This document shows positions 45,354 through 57,700 of a stretch of 64,000 nucleotides of DNA, one piece after another. The position numbers and the translations under genes were made by a program. Below the pieces are notes generated by a model that was not told the origin of the DNA, made no database searches, and saw only the letters and a list, made by a program, of their open reading frames with translations. The stretch is taken from NCBI RefSeq assembly GCF_000614125.1, contig NZ_BAKJ01000020.1, positions 1-64,000 of the forward strand. Direction: 5' to 3'. The number at the start of each line of letters is the position of its first letter. Position 1 is the stretch's first letter. Source of the stretch: Bacteroides rodentium JCM 16496 (GTDB lineage: Bacteria > Bacteroidota > Bacteroidia > Bacteroidales > Bacteroidaceae).

Positions 45354-48300
45354 ATGAAAAAACACTGTTGTATCCAATCGTTTAGGGCAAAAAGTGTCCT
45401 GATGAGGTGCATGAAAAAAATCCCTCTTGCTATGAGATGTGCATTATTTATGTTGTTTTGTCTGGTTGGTATGACCATGGCTAATGAAGGTTATGCCCAA
45501 AAGACAATGGTAAACCTTGCGCTTGAAGACAAGACTGTCGATGAGGTATTGACAGAATTAGAGCAAGGTACCGAATTTGTTTTCTTCTACAACAACAAGC
45601 AGATTGATGTGAAACGCCGCGTATCGGTCCAAGCCAATAATAAGACTATATTCAAGGTATTGAACGATGTGTTCAAAGGAACCAACGTAGGCTATAAAGT
45701 GCTCGACCGCAACATCGTCCTCTATGATAAGGCAATAGGAGCCGATGGGGTGCAGGCAACTATGCAGACGCTGACGGTGAAAGGTTCGGTGACCGATGCC
45801 ACAGGCGAACCGGTCATCGGTGCCAGTATTCAGGTGAAAGGTACCGGCAATGGTGTCATTACAGATATTGACGGTAACTTTACGTTGAGCAACGTTGCTC
45901 AGGATGCCACCCTTATCATCAGTTATGTGGGTTATAAGACCCAGGAAGTCCGTGTAGCAGGCAAGACTTCCTTCAAAATCGTGTTGGCAGAAGATGCCGA
46001 AGTGTTGGACGAAGTGGTAGTAGTGGGTTATGGCGTACAGAAGAAGCAGTCGTTGACGGGTGCCGTGACAGCCATCTCCTCAGAAAGCATTCAGACAACC
46101 AAGAGTGAGAACCTCATCAATAACATTCAAGGTAAGATGCCGGGTCTTATGATTCGTCAGAAAACCGGTGAGCCGGGTACTTTCGACAACATGATCAGTA
46201 TCCGTGGCGGTGGTAATCCGTTGATTGTCATCGATGGTGTAACGCGCGAATACGAAGAGTTCGCCCAGCTCAACTCCGAGGACATCGAGAACATCTCCAT
46301 CTTGAAAGATGCTTCCGCAGCCATCTACGGTATGAACTCTGCAAACGGTGTAATCATCGTTACCACCAAGCAGGGGCTTCGGAAAAGACACGCGTTTCTT
46401 ATTCCGGTTTATTCGGTATGAAACATGCCACGGGTATGGAAGAGACTGTAGATGCTTACACCTTCCGTGTGATGGAAAACGAAATGAGCCGTAACGGAAA
46501 GAAAGCCGAAGTATATTCACAAGATATTCTGGATAAATATAAGAATGGCGTGGAAGGTTATCAAGACTGGGATTGGATTGACATGTATATGAACAAGCTG
46601 GCTTTTGCCACCAACCATACCCTCTCCGTGCGTGGGGGGACCGACAAGGTGAAGTATTTCGTCAGTGCCGGTTACAACCGTGACAATGGTCTGTTGAAGA
46701 GCGGCGTCCAGTATTACGAGCGTTTCACTTTCCGTTCCAACGTTACAGCCGAACTGGCCAAAGGATTGACCATGAACGTAAAGGTTGCCGGTCGTTGGAA
46801 TCAGACACAACGCCCCCGCGAAGACTTTATGTGGACTTTCAAGACATTGTTGGTGAACGACCGTGGTGTAGGTCCTTATGCCATCGGTTCTACCGACCAC
46901 TATTCAGACATCGCTCCCGAAAGCAAGAATGCGGCAGCTTTGGTTGATCCCGATAAGGACGGTTATCGCCGCAATCGTGGTGTGAACTATTCGGCAGACG
47001 TTGACCTGACTTGGAAAGTGCCTTTCGTCAAGGGCTTGAGCGTAGGTGTTCTGGGTTCTTTCAATGGTAACAACCGCAATAACTCTGAGTTGCAGAAGTC
47101 ATACCAGTTGTACGACTACTTCACCAACCAGCCCACCAAGACATACGGCGAGAACCGCTACCAGAACACGATGGGTATTTTCCAAAAGCTTTACGGACGT
47201 GCCCAAGTGAACTATATGAACAGCTTTGGCAAGCACAACCTGAATGTGACAGGTGTTGTCGAAGCATCGGGCAGCCGCTACGATGAATTGTACGGACGTC
47301 GCTTGTACGATGGTTATTTCAGCAACGACATCCTGAACCAGGCCGATGCCAGCACGGCAACCAATAGCGGCTATCGCAACGAGACCCGCCTTGCCGCCTA
47401 CTTGGTACGTGCCAATTATGACTTTGCAGGCAAGTACTTGCTGGAAGTTGTAGGACGTTATGACGGTTCTTATCGCTATGCTCCGGGGCATCGTTGGGCT
47501 TTCTTCCCCTCGGTAAGTGCCGGATGGCGTGTTTCTGAAGAGAAATTCATGAAAGAGAAATTGCCGTTTGTTTCCAACTTGAAGGTGCGTGCTTCTTATG
47601 GCAAGAGCGGATATGATGCCGGTAATGCCTTCCAGTATGTGGCAGGTTATACGCAAGGCAGCTTGGCTATGTGCTCGATGGCAACAAGCTGACCATGGGC
47701 ATGGTAGCTCCGGGTGTCGTTCTCGACAATCTGTCATGGGTTGTGACAAAGACTGCCAACCTGGGTGTGGACTTCGACCTGTGGAACGGAAAACTGTTCG
47801 GTACATTTGAAATCTATCGCCGTGTCAACGATGGTCTGTTGGCAAGCCGCCGCCAGGATATTCCCAATACTTTCGGTGCAAGCTTCCCGCAAGAGAACAT
47901 CAACTCTGAAGAAAACAGAGGTCTGGAGATTGAACTCGGTACGCGTGGCAAGATTGGAAAGGACTGGGGATATACCATCAGTGCCAACTATTCGTTTACC
48001 CGCTATAAATATCTGAAAGTAGAACATGCTCCTTACCAAAGCTCCATGGACCGCTTCTTGAATGGTTACGAAAACCGTACCATTGGTGGTATGTGGAACC
48101 ATTCCGGTGGTGGTATGTGGATTCAGAAGACAGACGGACAGTTCCAAAATATCTCTGAGTTTGAGACAGCTCCTCTTTATGGCGGCAGCAACGGTAACTC
48201 CATGATGCTTCCGGGTGCCTTCCGCATTGTGGACCGTAATGGTGACGGAGTGATTTCATACGAAGACCAATTGCCCGAATCACGCCGTGCCGGAGCCAAT

Positions 48301-48849
48301 CCTCCTTATCAGTTTGGTTTGAATTTAGGTTTCACTTACAAGAACTTCGACCTGAATGTCTTGTTCCAGGGTGCTGCCGGCTATGTCATCGGTTATGCCA
48401 ACGATGACGTATTCGGTTATGGATCCAAGACAAACCCCACATTGATGAAGAAGTACATGGATCGTTGGCATACAGCCAATATCACCGACGACCCTTACAA
48501 TCCTTCCACTCAGTGGGTGTCGGGCAAGTTCCCCGCTTTGCGCCGCGACTTCACCGGTACGCAGGACAATGGTAACAGCTGGGGTGTGGGTGCCATTCCT
48601 TTCTGGAACCCGAATGCCACTTACCTGCGTTTGAAGAGTTTGGAATTGGGCTATACGCTTCCAAAGAATCTTACCCGTAAGGTGGGCATCAGCGACCTCC
48701 GTGTCTTTGTAAATGGTTTCAACCTTTTGACATTCTGTAATTCCTTGCTGAAAGACGCGGACCCCGAACGTGAAGAGCGCGACTGGGGTGCCAGCTTGGC
48801 CTATCCGTTGATGAAGGCATATAACATTGGTTTGAATATTAATTTTTAA
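45354..48849 (+). CDS. SusC/RagA-family TonB-dependent transporter with STN domain (frame breaks near 46376 and 47666)
   Basis: Outer-membrane glycan importer, about 1165 residues after repair. Order: long signal region (to about 49), STN domain (about 50-115, LALEDKTVDEVLTELEQGTE), a CarboxypepD-reg-like domain (VKGSVTDATGEPVIGASIQV), TonB box (EVVVVGYGVQKKQSLTG), plug, and barrel ending KAYNIGLNINF. The STN domain marks transporters that signal to FecR. Two single-G losses in G runs, GGGG[G]CTTC and TTGG[G]CTATG, break the frame. No insertion or other decay is visible, so errors are more likely than a real pseudogene. Confidence 0.9.
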
Positions 48850-48862
48850 CGCTTAGATTGTT

Positions 48863-50826
48863 ATGAAGAAAAACATATTGTCCGCTTTGGCACTTTGTGC
48901 TCTTGTAGGATTTTCAAGTTGTGATAGTTTCCTGGAATTGGAACCTCTCGACAAAGTGTCGGGAGACAGACTGACTGAGACTGATGGGGGTATGAAAGCC
49001 CTGTTGGCAAATGTATATGCCACGGTGCCTATGGAAGATTTTGTTTTCCGTCCCTATACGGGTTTCAATGCCCGCAATTATGATGGCGTGAACGGTACTT
49101 CCAACATTGCTTTCCTTTCTGACGAGGCAGCACGTAGCGAAGGTGGCGGTGGCATTACCGAGAATTTTGACTATTGGCCATACGGTGACATCCGTCAGGT
49201 GAATATCTTTATAGAAACGGTGAAATCTTCTCTGGAAAAAGGTATCTTGAATCAGGAAGATGCCACCCGTATGATTGCTGAAGCCCGGTTTGCCCGTGCC
49301 TATATCTATTTCGGTCTGGCAAAACGTTACGGTGGCGTGCCCGTCATCGACCGCGTACAGGATGGCGATTACGTACCGGGCAATCCGGATGCTTTGAAGG
49401 TGCCCCGTAGCACGGAGGCGGATACTTGGAAGTTCATCATCAAGGAATTTGGCGATGTGGCTAAGGAACTTCCCGCAGCCCGTGACGGCTATCGTTTCAC
49501 CAAGTGGGGGGCATTGGGTATGAAGTCGCGCACAGCCTTGTTTGCTGCCTCCTTGGCTAAGTATTGGGACAAAGCTCCGTTGGCAGGCGATGCCGTTACA
49601 CAGAAATTGGTAGGTATAGACAAGAGTGAGGCCGACTATTTCTATGGTGAATGTATCTCGGCAGCCGAAGAGATTCTGAGCAACTATGGCGGTTCACTTT
49701 ATGGAGCGAATCCGGCAAGCGTGGCCGAAGCCCGCGAGAATTTCCAGAAACTTTTCATCCAGTCTACGCCGGTAGATGAGGTGTTGCTGTCACGCGGCTA
49801 TGTAGATGGCTCTGTCAATAACAACCGTTCCGGTCATGGCTGGTCGTTGTTCTACAGTCTGGCACAAGTGAATCCCGGTGCTTTGCGCTACGGCCGTTTC
49901 AGTCCTACGCTTGACTTGGTTGATTTGTTCGAAGATTATACCGACGACGGAACAGGCAAGAGTGCCCCTATCAAGACCCGTGCCGATGGCAACGAGGCAA
50001 ATGTGCCAATGTGCAATTGCCGGGTAGTGTAAATGCCGGTGATCCTTACATTCAGTATGGTAGCTTGTCAGAGCCGTTCCAGAATAAGGACGCCCGTTTG
50101 CAGGCAAGTATCATCGTTCCCGGTTCAACGTATGCGGGTGTGCCTATTCTTATGCAAGGTGGTTTGGTGCAAACCAATGGCAGCGTTGTTGTCTATAACA
50201 ATTCATCAGCCGTAGGTAAGGATGGAAAGACCTACTTTGCTTTCGGTGCGGAAGGTACGAGCGGTTACTCCGGTTTCGGCAATATCGGTAACTCGGAAAA
50301 CGGCAACTATACTACTACAGGCTTCTCTGTACGTAAGTATATGGAAGAAGAGAAATTTTCTTCTCTCTCCAGCCGCGACAATTCCGTGACCACTCCGTTT
50401 ATTGATATCCGTTTGGCCGAAATCTATCTGGATTATGCCGAAGCCGTGGTTGAAAGCGGTAAGGGAGACCGTGCCAAGGCTGCTGCCTTGCTGAATGCCC
50501 TTCGTCACCGTGCTGCCCACACAGACAATATTCCGCTTACTCTGGAGAACGTCCTGAAGGAACGCCGTGTGGAACTGGCTTTTGAAGGAAAACGTTTCTG
50601 GGACATGGTTCGTCGTCGTGACAATCACATCTATTATAACGGTGGTATGCGTTCGGCTCTTGTTCCGATGATTGACTTGCGCACCGATACACCTTCGTAT
50701 ATCTTCGTACGTGCAAACTTCCACGGCGATGAGAAGCAAAACGGTCGTACCTTTGCACCGCAATCTTATTACCGTGGCATTCCCGGTACTGCTACGAATG
50801 GCTTAGTTCAGAATCCTGGTTATTAA
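48863..50826 (+). CDS. SusD/RagB-family glycan-binding lipoprotein (frame break near 50010)
   Basis: Surface lipoprotein lid of the SusC transporter, about 654 residues after repair. Lipobox with Cys at 20 (LVGFSSCDSFLELEPLDKVS), TPR-type helices (EARFARAYIYFGLAKRYGGV with the Bacteroidota RagB pattern), and a C-terminal part with EIYLDYAEAVVESG and LKERRVELAFEGKRFWDMVR. One base missing near 50010 joins the halves. It lies 13 bp after susC. Ligand residues cannot be told from sequence. Confidence 0.9.
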
Positions 50827-50851
50827 TACTCAACTAAAATCTTAGAAGATT

Positions 50852-51571
50852 ATGAAAAAGATATTGTTACTGATTTCAAGCTGCTTATTTGCACTGACAT
50901 CTTGTGAAATAGATAATTATGAAGCCCCAAACGCTTCCATTCACGGTTCTATCCTTGATGCACAGACCGGTGAACTGGTGGGTATGGATGTGCAGGATGG
51001 GGGTGAATTGAGAGTGGTAGAGTTAGGATTTGAAAATCCGCAGACTCAAAGCTGGAGACTCATGAATACGGGTGAATACCGCAACAATCTGGTGTTTGCC
51101 GCAACGTATGACATCCGTATGGAAAACAACAACTGCTATCCTTTTGTAGAGAAAGATGTGGTAGTGAAGAAAGGCGACAATACCAAGGACTTCAAGGTGA
51201 CTCCCTATATCCGCATCAAGAATCCGAAGATTGAGAAGAACGGCAATCAGATAGTGGCTACTTTCTCGTTGGAAGGCGGAAAGGGTGATGAAAAGCTCTC
51301 TTCTATCCAGTTGTTTGCATTCTCGGATATGTGGGTCGGGAATATTGTGAAGTTTGGTCTTAGCGGTGGTACCGACAAGATGGACTTTGCTCCTGCTATT
51401 GATATCGACCCCTCTCAAACGTATAGACTGGCTATTGACATTGATGCCAACAAGAGTTCTTTCAAATATACCGGCAAGAACTACTTCTTCCGCATTGGTG
51501 CGAAAGCGGATATTCCGAGTGTAGGTACTATCCGGCATAATTATAGCCCGTTGGTTTCTATATCATTTTAG
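50852..51571 (+). CDS. DUF3823 lipoprotein, third gene of the Sus unit
   Basis: Surface lipoprotein of 239 residues (signal ending FALTSCEIDN, Cys at 19). DUF3823 is a family found directly after SusD in many PULs, built from two Ig-like beta-sandwiches; here ASIHGSILDAQTGELVGMDV opens the first and VTPYIRIKNPKIEKNGNQIV the second. It is thought to bind glycan at the cell surface, like SusE-type proteins. 25 bp after susD; intact. Confidence 0.85.
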   Translation: MKKILLLISSCLFALTSCEIDNYEAPNASIHGSILDAQTGELVGMDVQDGGELRVVELGFENPQTQSWRLMNTGEYRNNLVFAATYDIRMENNNCYPFVEKDVVVKKGDNTKDFKVTPYIRIKNPKIEKNGNQIVATFSLEGGKGDEKLSSIQLFAFSDMWVGNIVKFGLSGGTDKMDFAPAIDIDPSQTYRLAIDIDANKSSFKYTGKNYFFRIGAKADIPSVGTIRHNYSPLVSISF

Positions 51572-51647
51572 GAAGCGGATATATCAAAAAGACTATATTT
51601 GTCGCAACAAGTCCCTTTGATGTGAAGGGAGACATGGTTGAATAAAC

Positions 51648-51690
51648 AAAGGCGTTCTGTCCAAAGGAAGAACAGAACGCCTTTATTGTA
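51648..51690 (+). terminator. Hairpin between the Sus unit and the beta-helix genes
   Basis: AAAGGCGTTCTGT (51648-51660) and ACAGAACGCCTTT (51672-51684) are perfect 13-nt inverted copies with an 11-nt loop, followed by TTATTGT. It may end the susCD transcript or attenuate reading into the two downstream genes. Confidence 0.75.
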
Positions 51691-51715
51691 ATAATTAATC
51701 AAATAATAGTTTATT

Positions 51716-54700
51716 ATGAAAAAGGTGAAAATCATTCTGTTGATGCTGTTGTTATTGGAGATGTTTTGTAATCCACTTGGTGCGGTAGAGCAGCGTTCTA
51801 TCTATCCTCAGAAGCCCAATGACCCTGAAGCCTTTTATTTTACTCCGGAGAATTACTCAATAAAAGCGGATGGCAAGACGGATGTGTCGGATGCCTTGCA
51901 GGCAGCAATCAATCAAGTGAAGAAAGAAAGGAATTTTGGTATTCTTTTTATTCCTGAGGGAAAATATAAAATCAGCAAAACTATCTATATTCCCGGGGCT
52001 ATCCGTCTGATAGGTTATGGAGAACAAAGACCGGAATTTATTCTTGCGAAGAACTCTCCGGGTTTCCAAGAAGAAGTTCCGACGGATAAGGGAAAAGCAA
52101 ACTACATGTTCTGGTTTACGGGCGGACTGGTAGAAGAGGGTAAAGAACCTCGCGATGCCAACGCAGGAACTTTCTATAGCGCCATGTCAAATATTAATCT
52201 TCGCATAGAAGACGGTAATCCGCACGCCGTGGCTTTGCGCACACACTATGCACAACACTGTTTCATCAGCTATGTAACAGTGAACATAGGTAAAGGCAAA
52301 GCCGGTCTGTTCGACATCGGTAACGAAATGGAGAATGTGGCTTTCTATGGAGGTGATTATGGTATCTATACCACCAAGTCTTCTCCGGGCTGGCCTGTGA
52401 TGATGGTCGATGCCTACTTTGAAGGCCAACGGGTGGCTGCTCTGCGTTGTCAAGAATCAGGATTGGCCATGGTAAACCTGCAGGTGAAGAACGTACCTGT
52501 CGTATTCGATATTGACCCTAACTATTGTGATAAGCTCTTCTTGGAGAACAGTTACTTTGAAAGCGTAAGTGGTCCGGCTGTGGTTATCACTAACGAAAAC
52601 AACAGCAATAACCAAATTACCTTCCGCAACGTTTATTGTAGAAATGTGCCTACGCTGGCCAAGTATACCCGTAGCAACACGGACACGAAGGTTTCCCATA
52701 AAATCTATAAGATAAAGTCTTACGACCACGGACTTCAGATGGATGACATGTTGGACATGCCTGAATATGAGACCTTGGTCGACATTGAACCATTCGGAAG
52801 ATGCCTGCCATGCAACAGATGGATATTCCGGCACTGCCTGCCATGGGCACTTGGGTAAACCTGCGTGAACTGGGTGCGAAAGGTGATGGCGAGACCGATG
52901 ACACGAAAGCTATCCAAGCGGCCATAGACCGATATGACAACATCTACGTACCGCAAGGATGGTATCGCATTACAGAGACGTTGAAGATGAGACCCGACAC
53001 CAAGTTGATAGGTTTGCATCCTTTTGGCACCCAATTCCGGTTGAGTGAGAGTACACCCGCCTTCAGTGGCTTTGGTGGCCCGAAAGCTATGGTAGAATCC
53101 TCGGAAGGCGGAAACAACCAGTTGATAGGTATCGGTATCAATACCGGTGGCATCAATTATCGTGCTGTAGGCGTGAAGTGGATGGCCGGTGCCGACTCTT
53201 ATATCAATGACGTGAAATTTGTAGGCGGACATGGAGGCATGTGGAAGCCCAAGCCCGGTGTGGAAGCTCCGAAGGGATGGTGGGGACGCCCTGCACGTGT
53301 CAGCACTCCCGACGAACCGGTAAGAGAATCGGGTATGGACAGGGCTTGGGACAATCAGTACTGGAGCCTTTGGGTGACCAACAACGGTGGTGGTACTTTC
53401 AAAGACATTTGGACGGCAAGTACATATGCCACCAGCGGTTTCTATGCACAGAACACCACTACACCAGGACGCATCTATGCCATGTCCATCGAACACCATG
53501 TTCGTAATGAGGTGCGTTTTAATAAGGTGTCCAATTGGAAGGTCTACTGCATGCAGACTGAGGAAGAGTCGGTGGAAAGTATCGATTGCCAGCCCATCGA
53601 AATGGATGCCTGCAAAGACATGACGTTTGCCAATCTCTATATGTTCCGTGTCATCCGTATCAACAAGCCTTACTACAGCTCCATTCGTGTACGCGATTGT
53701 GAGAACATCGCATTCCTGAACTTGCATAACTATTCTCAAATCAAGTATACGAACAACATTGCCGTGTTCGATGCAAACAAGAACATTGATATACGTCCTT
53801 GGGAACTCTCCCGTTTGATTGTAACCGGCAAGGAAGCAAATCAGCAACCGTTCAGCAGCGAAGTAGGCAAGGTCAGCCAGTTGGCTTCCTACTTCGAGTT
53901 TACCGAAGGTATTGCACGTGACAGTAAGGGAAATATTTATTTCTGTGACAACCGTCTGCGCCGCATCTTCAAGTGGTCGGTCGAGACAAACAGCTTGTCG
54001 CTGTTGGCAGATTTCCCGTGGAAACCCTCCAATCTGGCTTTTGATTCAGAAGATAATCTGTTGGTATTGTTCAGATATGATGCGCAGCCGGGGTATCTGA
54101 TTGACGGTAAGCCCGAGCAGATGCCGGTTATGCCTGACACGAAAGGTACTTCGTTCAGTGGCTACGGTAACTCCGGTTTCACGATGCGTGTGTACTCCAT
54201 CGACCCCGAAAACCCGGAAGAAACTATCAAACTGTTGCCGCGTGTTCCCATGGGGCAGGTGAAGAATGTCTACAAGGCACTCTATCCGTCCAACCGCTGG
54301 AGAGATTTCCACGATTTCAACAAAGTATCGGTTTACACACCGGAAATGTGCTTCCTGGCACCGGACGGAAAGACCATCATTCCCCATTACTTCGACTTGT
54401 CACGCAGCTCTTCCCTGCTGGAAGCCTATCCGGGAAAGCCTTTCTATACCTCTGATGAATATGACCGCAGAATGGTGAAGATGGATGTGGCCGATGACGG
54501 CACGCTCTCTAACTTGAACTATTTTGTGGAGCAGGGCGAATTTGGTTCTGCTGTAGATAAGGAGGGCAACCTCTATGTGGCTGACGGAGAAATATATGTG
54601 TTTGATAAGGATGGCAAGAAGAAAGGGATGATTCGCGTTCCCGAACGTCCGTCCACATTACAGTTTGGCGGTAAGGATGGCAATACATTGTTTGTCACAG

Positions 54701-54735
54701 GCCGTTCCAAGTTCTTTGGTGTACGTATTAAATAA
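51716..54735 (+). CDS. Double beta-helix plus beta-propeller protein, copy 1 (frame break near 52797)
   Basis: Exported protein of about 1006 residues after repair (signal KKVKIILLMLLLLEMFCNPL). Two pectate-lyase-3-like domains in tandem: the first near 30-340 (NYSIKADGKTDVSDALQAAI), the second near 375-690 (ELGAKGDGETDDTKAIQAAI). This double layout is that of GH55 exo-beta-1,3-glucanases. After them comes an SMP-30/NHL-like beta-propeller (FTEGIARDSKGNIYFCDN, VDKEGNLYVADGEIYVFD). The frame breaks in the linker: PFG then KMPAMQQ needs one extra base near 52797. Hydrolase or lyase action is not settled by visible residues. Confidence 0.75.
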
Positions 54736-54764
54736 GGAAAATCCATATTAAAACAATCTGTGTA

Positions 54765-57700
54765 ATGAGAAATTATCAAATCATGAGATACTTGCTGATA
54801 GTCTGTTGGATTATCTGTAATATGCCGTCCGGGTGGGCGGCAGGAAGCAGTTCCGTCTATACACAAAGGCCGGACGACCCCGAAGCATTCTATTTCACCC
54901 CGGAGAACTACGGCTTCAAGGCTGACGGAAAGTCCGACGTGACCGATGTGCTTCAAGAGGCTATCAACCAGGTGAAGCGCGAGAAGAACTTTGGAATACT
55001 GTTCTTGCCCGAAGGAAACTACCGCATCAGCCGGACCATTCAAATTCCCGCATCCGTCCGCCTGATAGGTTATGGAAAGAAGCGCCCGGTCATCTATCTG
55101 GGTGCCGATACTCCCGGTTACCAGACTGCCCAAAACTATATGATATGGTTTACGGGAGGGCTGGCACAGGAGGGCAGGCAGCCTTCGGATGCCAATGCGG
55201 GTACTTTCTACAGTGCAGTGTCCAATGTGGATTTCCGCATCGACAAGGGCAATCCTCAAGCCGTCGCCATTCGTGCGCATTTTGCCCAGCATGGATTTAT
55301 CAATCATTGCGACATTCGGATTGGTTCGGGGAAAGCCGGCATGTATGATGTAGGCAATGAACTGGAAGATGTCAGGTTCTATGGTGGTGAATATGGGATA
55401 ATTTCCTCCAGGACTTCTCCGGGGTGGCCTATGATGATGGTCGATACTTACTTTGAAGGGCAGCGGAAGGCGGCTGTCTATTCAAAAGAGGTGGGGTTTG
55501 CCATCGTCAATATGCATGTGAAGAATACACCCGTTGCCTTTGAAATGGCAGAGAACCTGGCAGACCGTCTTCATGTGGAGAATTCGTTGTGGGAGAATAT
55601 TTCGGAAGCCGGTGTCAGGGTAAGCGTAGAGGGAAATACTTTTTCGCAATTGAATCTGGTGAATGTGGATTGCAGGAATGTGCCCGTATTGGTGGACTAT
55701 GCCCAAAGTGGAAAGAAAGTTGCCGGAAAAGCAAAAATGTATAGAGTCAAGGAGTTTATTTACGGCCTGGTGTATCAGGATTTGAATGACGCTTCTTCTT
55801 TCAGGGAAATATGTGAAATAGAGCCGGTGGCAAAACTGCCGGTTACACTTGGAAAGGACCTGCCTGTTCTGCCTGCTATGGATACCTGGGTCAATATCCG
55901 TGATTTGGGTGCAAAAGGTGATGGCGAGACTGATGATACGGGCGTTTTTGAGAAAGCTGTCTCTTTGCATAAAAACATCTATGTGCCCCAGGGTTGGTAT
56001 CGCCTGACGAGAACGTTGAAGCTGTCTCCCGGCACCAAGCTGATTGGGCTGCATCCTTTTGGGACTCAATTTCTGTTGAAAGAAAGCGAGCCTGCATTCA
56101 GCGGTTTCGGCATGCCTGTGCCTTTGGTCGAATCTTCCGAAGGCGGCGGCGACATACTGAATGGCATAGGCATTAATACCGGTGCATACAATTATCGTGC
56201 TGTCGGCTGTAAATGGATGGCGGGCGAGCACTCCTATTTGAATGATGTGAAGTTTGTCGGTGGTCATGGCACTTTGCGCAAGCCTTCTCCCGGTGCTTCC
56301 GGGCAGCCTTCCTACCGCAGGGGCGAGCGTCGGATTAGTTCCCCGTCTTCTCCGGTCATGGAAACCGGTAAGGATATGGCTTGGGACAACCAGTATTGGA
56401 GTTTATGGATTACAAACAATGGCGGCGGGACTATTAAGGATGTTTGGACAGCCAGTACGTATGCTGCCAGTGGGCTTTATATTAGCGAAACGAATACTCC
56501 GGGACGTATCTATGCCATGTCTTTGGAGCATCATGTCCGTACCGAAGCCCGTTTCCACAATGTGGCAAACTGGAAAATTTATGCTTTCCAGTTTGAGGAA
56601 GAAGGTCGTGAAGGGCCTGATTGTCACATGGCAGAAATGTCAAATTGCCGGAATATCGAATTGATAAACGTATGGATGTATCGCGTTATCCGTGCCTTTA
56701 TGCCCAAGAAGATAGGCTTCCGCATGTGGGATTGCCGGGACATCACTTTTCGTAATATGCACAATTATACGCAGATATTGCCGGTTATCGAGTTCCCCGT
56801 ATATGACATGAATAAGGAGTTGCCTGTTTATTCTTGGGACTTTGCCCGCCTCACGGTTTCGGGCAGTGAGAAGAGCCTTCGTCCTTCTTGTACAGTCATG
56901 GATAAGCCCGTGAAGCTTGCCACCGGCTTCGAGCTTGCCTCCGGTGCCACTGCCGACAGTAAAGGAAACGTCTATTTCTGCGAAAATCGCCTGAAGAAAA
57001 TCTATAAGTGGTCGGCAGACACGGAACAAGTCACCCTAATTGCCGATTATCCTTGGAAACCCTTTACGTTGGCTACGGATACGCAGGACAATCTGTTGGT
57101 TATCTTCCGTTACGACCCGCAACCGGGCTATCTGGTGGACGGCAGGCAGGAGACAGTCACCCGTCTGCCGGATGACAATCCGATGTACAGCGGTTGGGGC
57201 AACAGCGGATGGAGTGCTTTAGGGTATTCTTTTAATCCGGACAACGTGGATGCCACCATGAAACCGATGGTACGTGTGGCTACAGCTGATGTGAAACAGG
57301 TGCGGCGTGTCATTCATCCTTCCAGCCGTTGGAGGGGTGACTTTGACAAGGTGGTTGCCAGTATGCCTGAGTATAGTTTTGTCGCTCCGGATGGCGTGAC
57401 AATTATTCCGGAAACCTATGATTTGGGACGTTCATGTGCTCTGACTGCTACAGTCCCCGGTCAACGCGAACCGGTCTATGTGGTGAATGAGATGAATAAA
57501 ACGACAGTGCAATGCTCTGTAGGAAAGGATGGTAGTTTGACGGAGCAAGGCGTTGTGTGCCCCTATGGCCAATACAGCAATGTGACCGATGTCGACGGGA
57601 ATGTTTACGTGGCCGACGGGGAAATATTCGTCTACGGCAAGTCCGGTAAAGAGCAGAGACGTATTCGGGTAGAGGAGCGTCCTATCTCTCTGGCTATCGG

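Noticed and set aside
45354..48849. susC as a true pseudogene or phase-variable gene
   Set aside because: The breaks are single G losses in G runs, like those in core genes across the window. No inverted repeats for DNA inversion or recombinase gene are nearby.
52735..53847. 370-codon frame antisense to the beta-helix gene
   Set aside because: A shadow of the copy-1 gene; a similar shadow exists behind copy 2, as expected from shared coding sequence.
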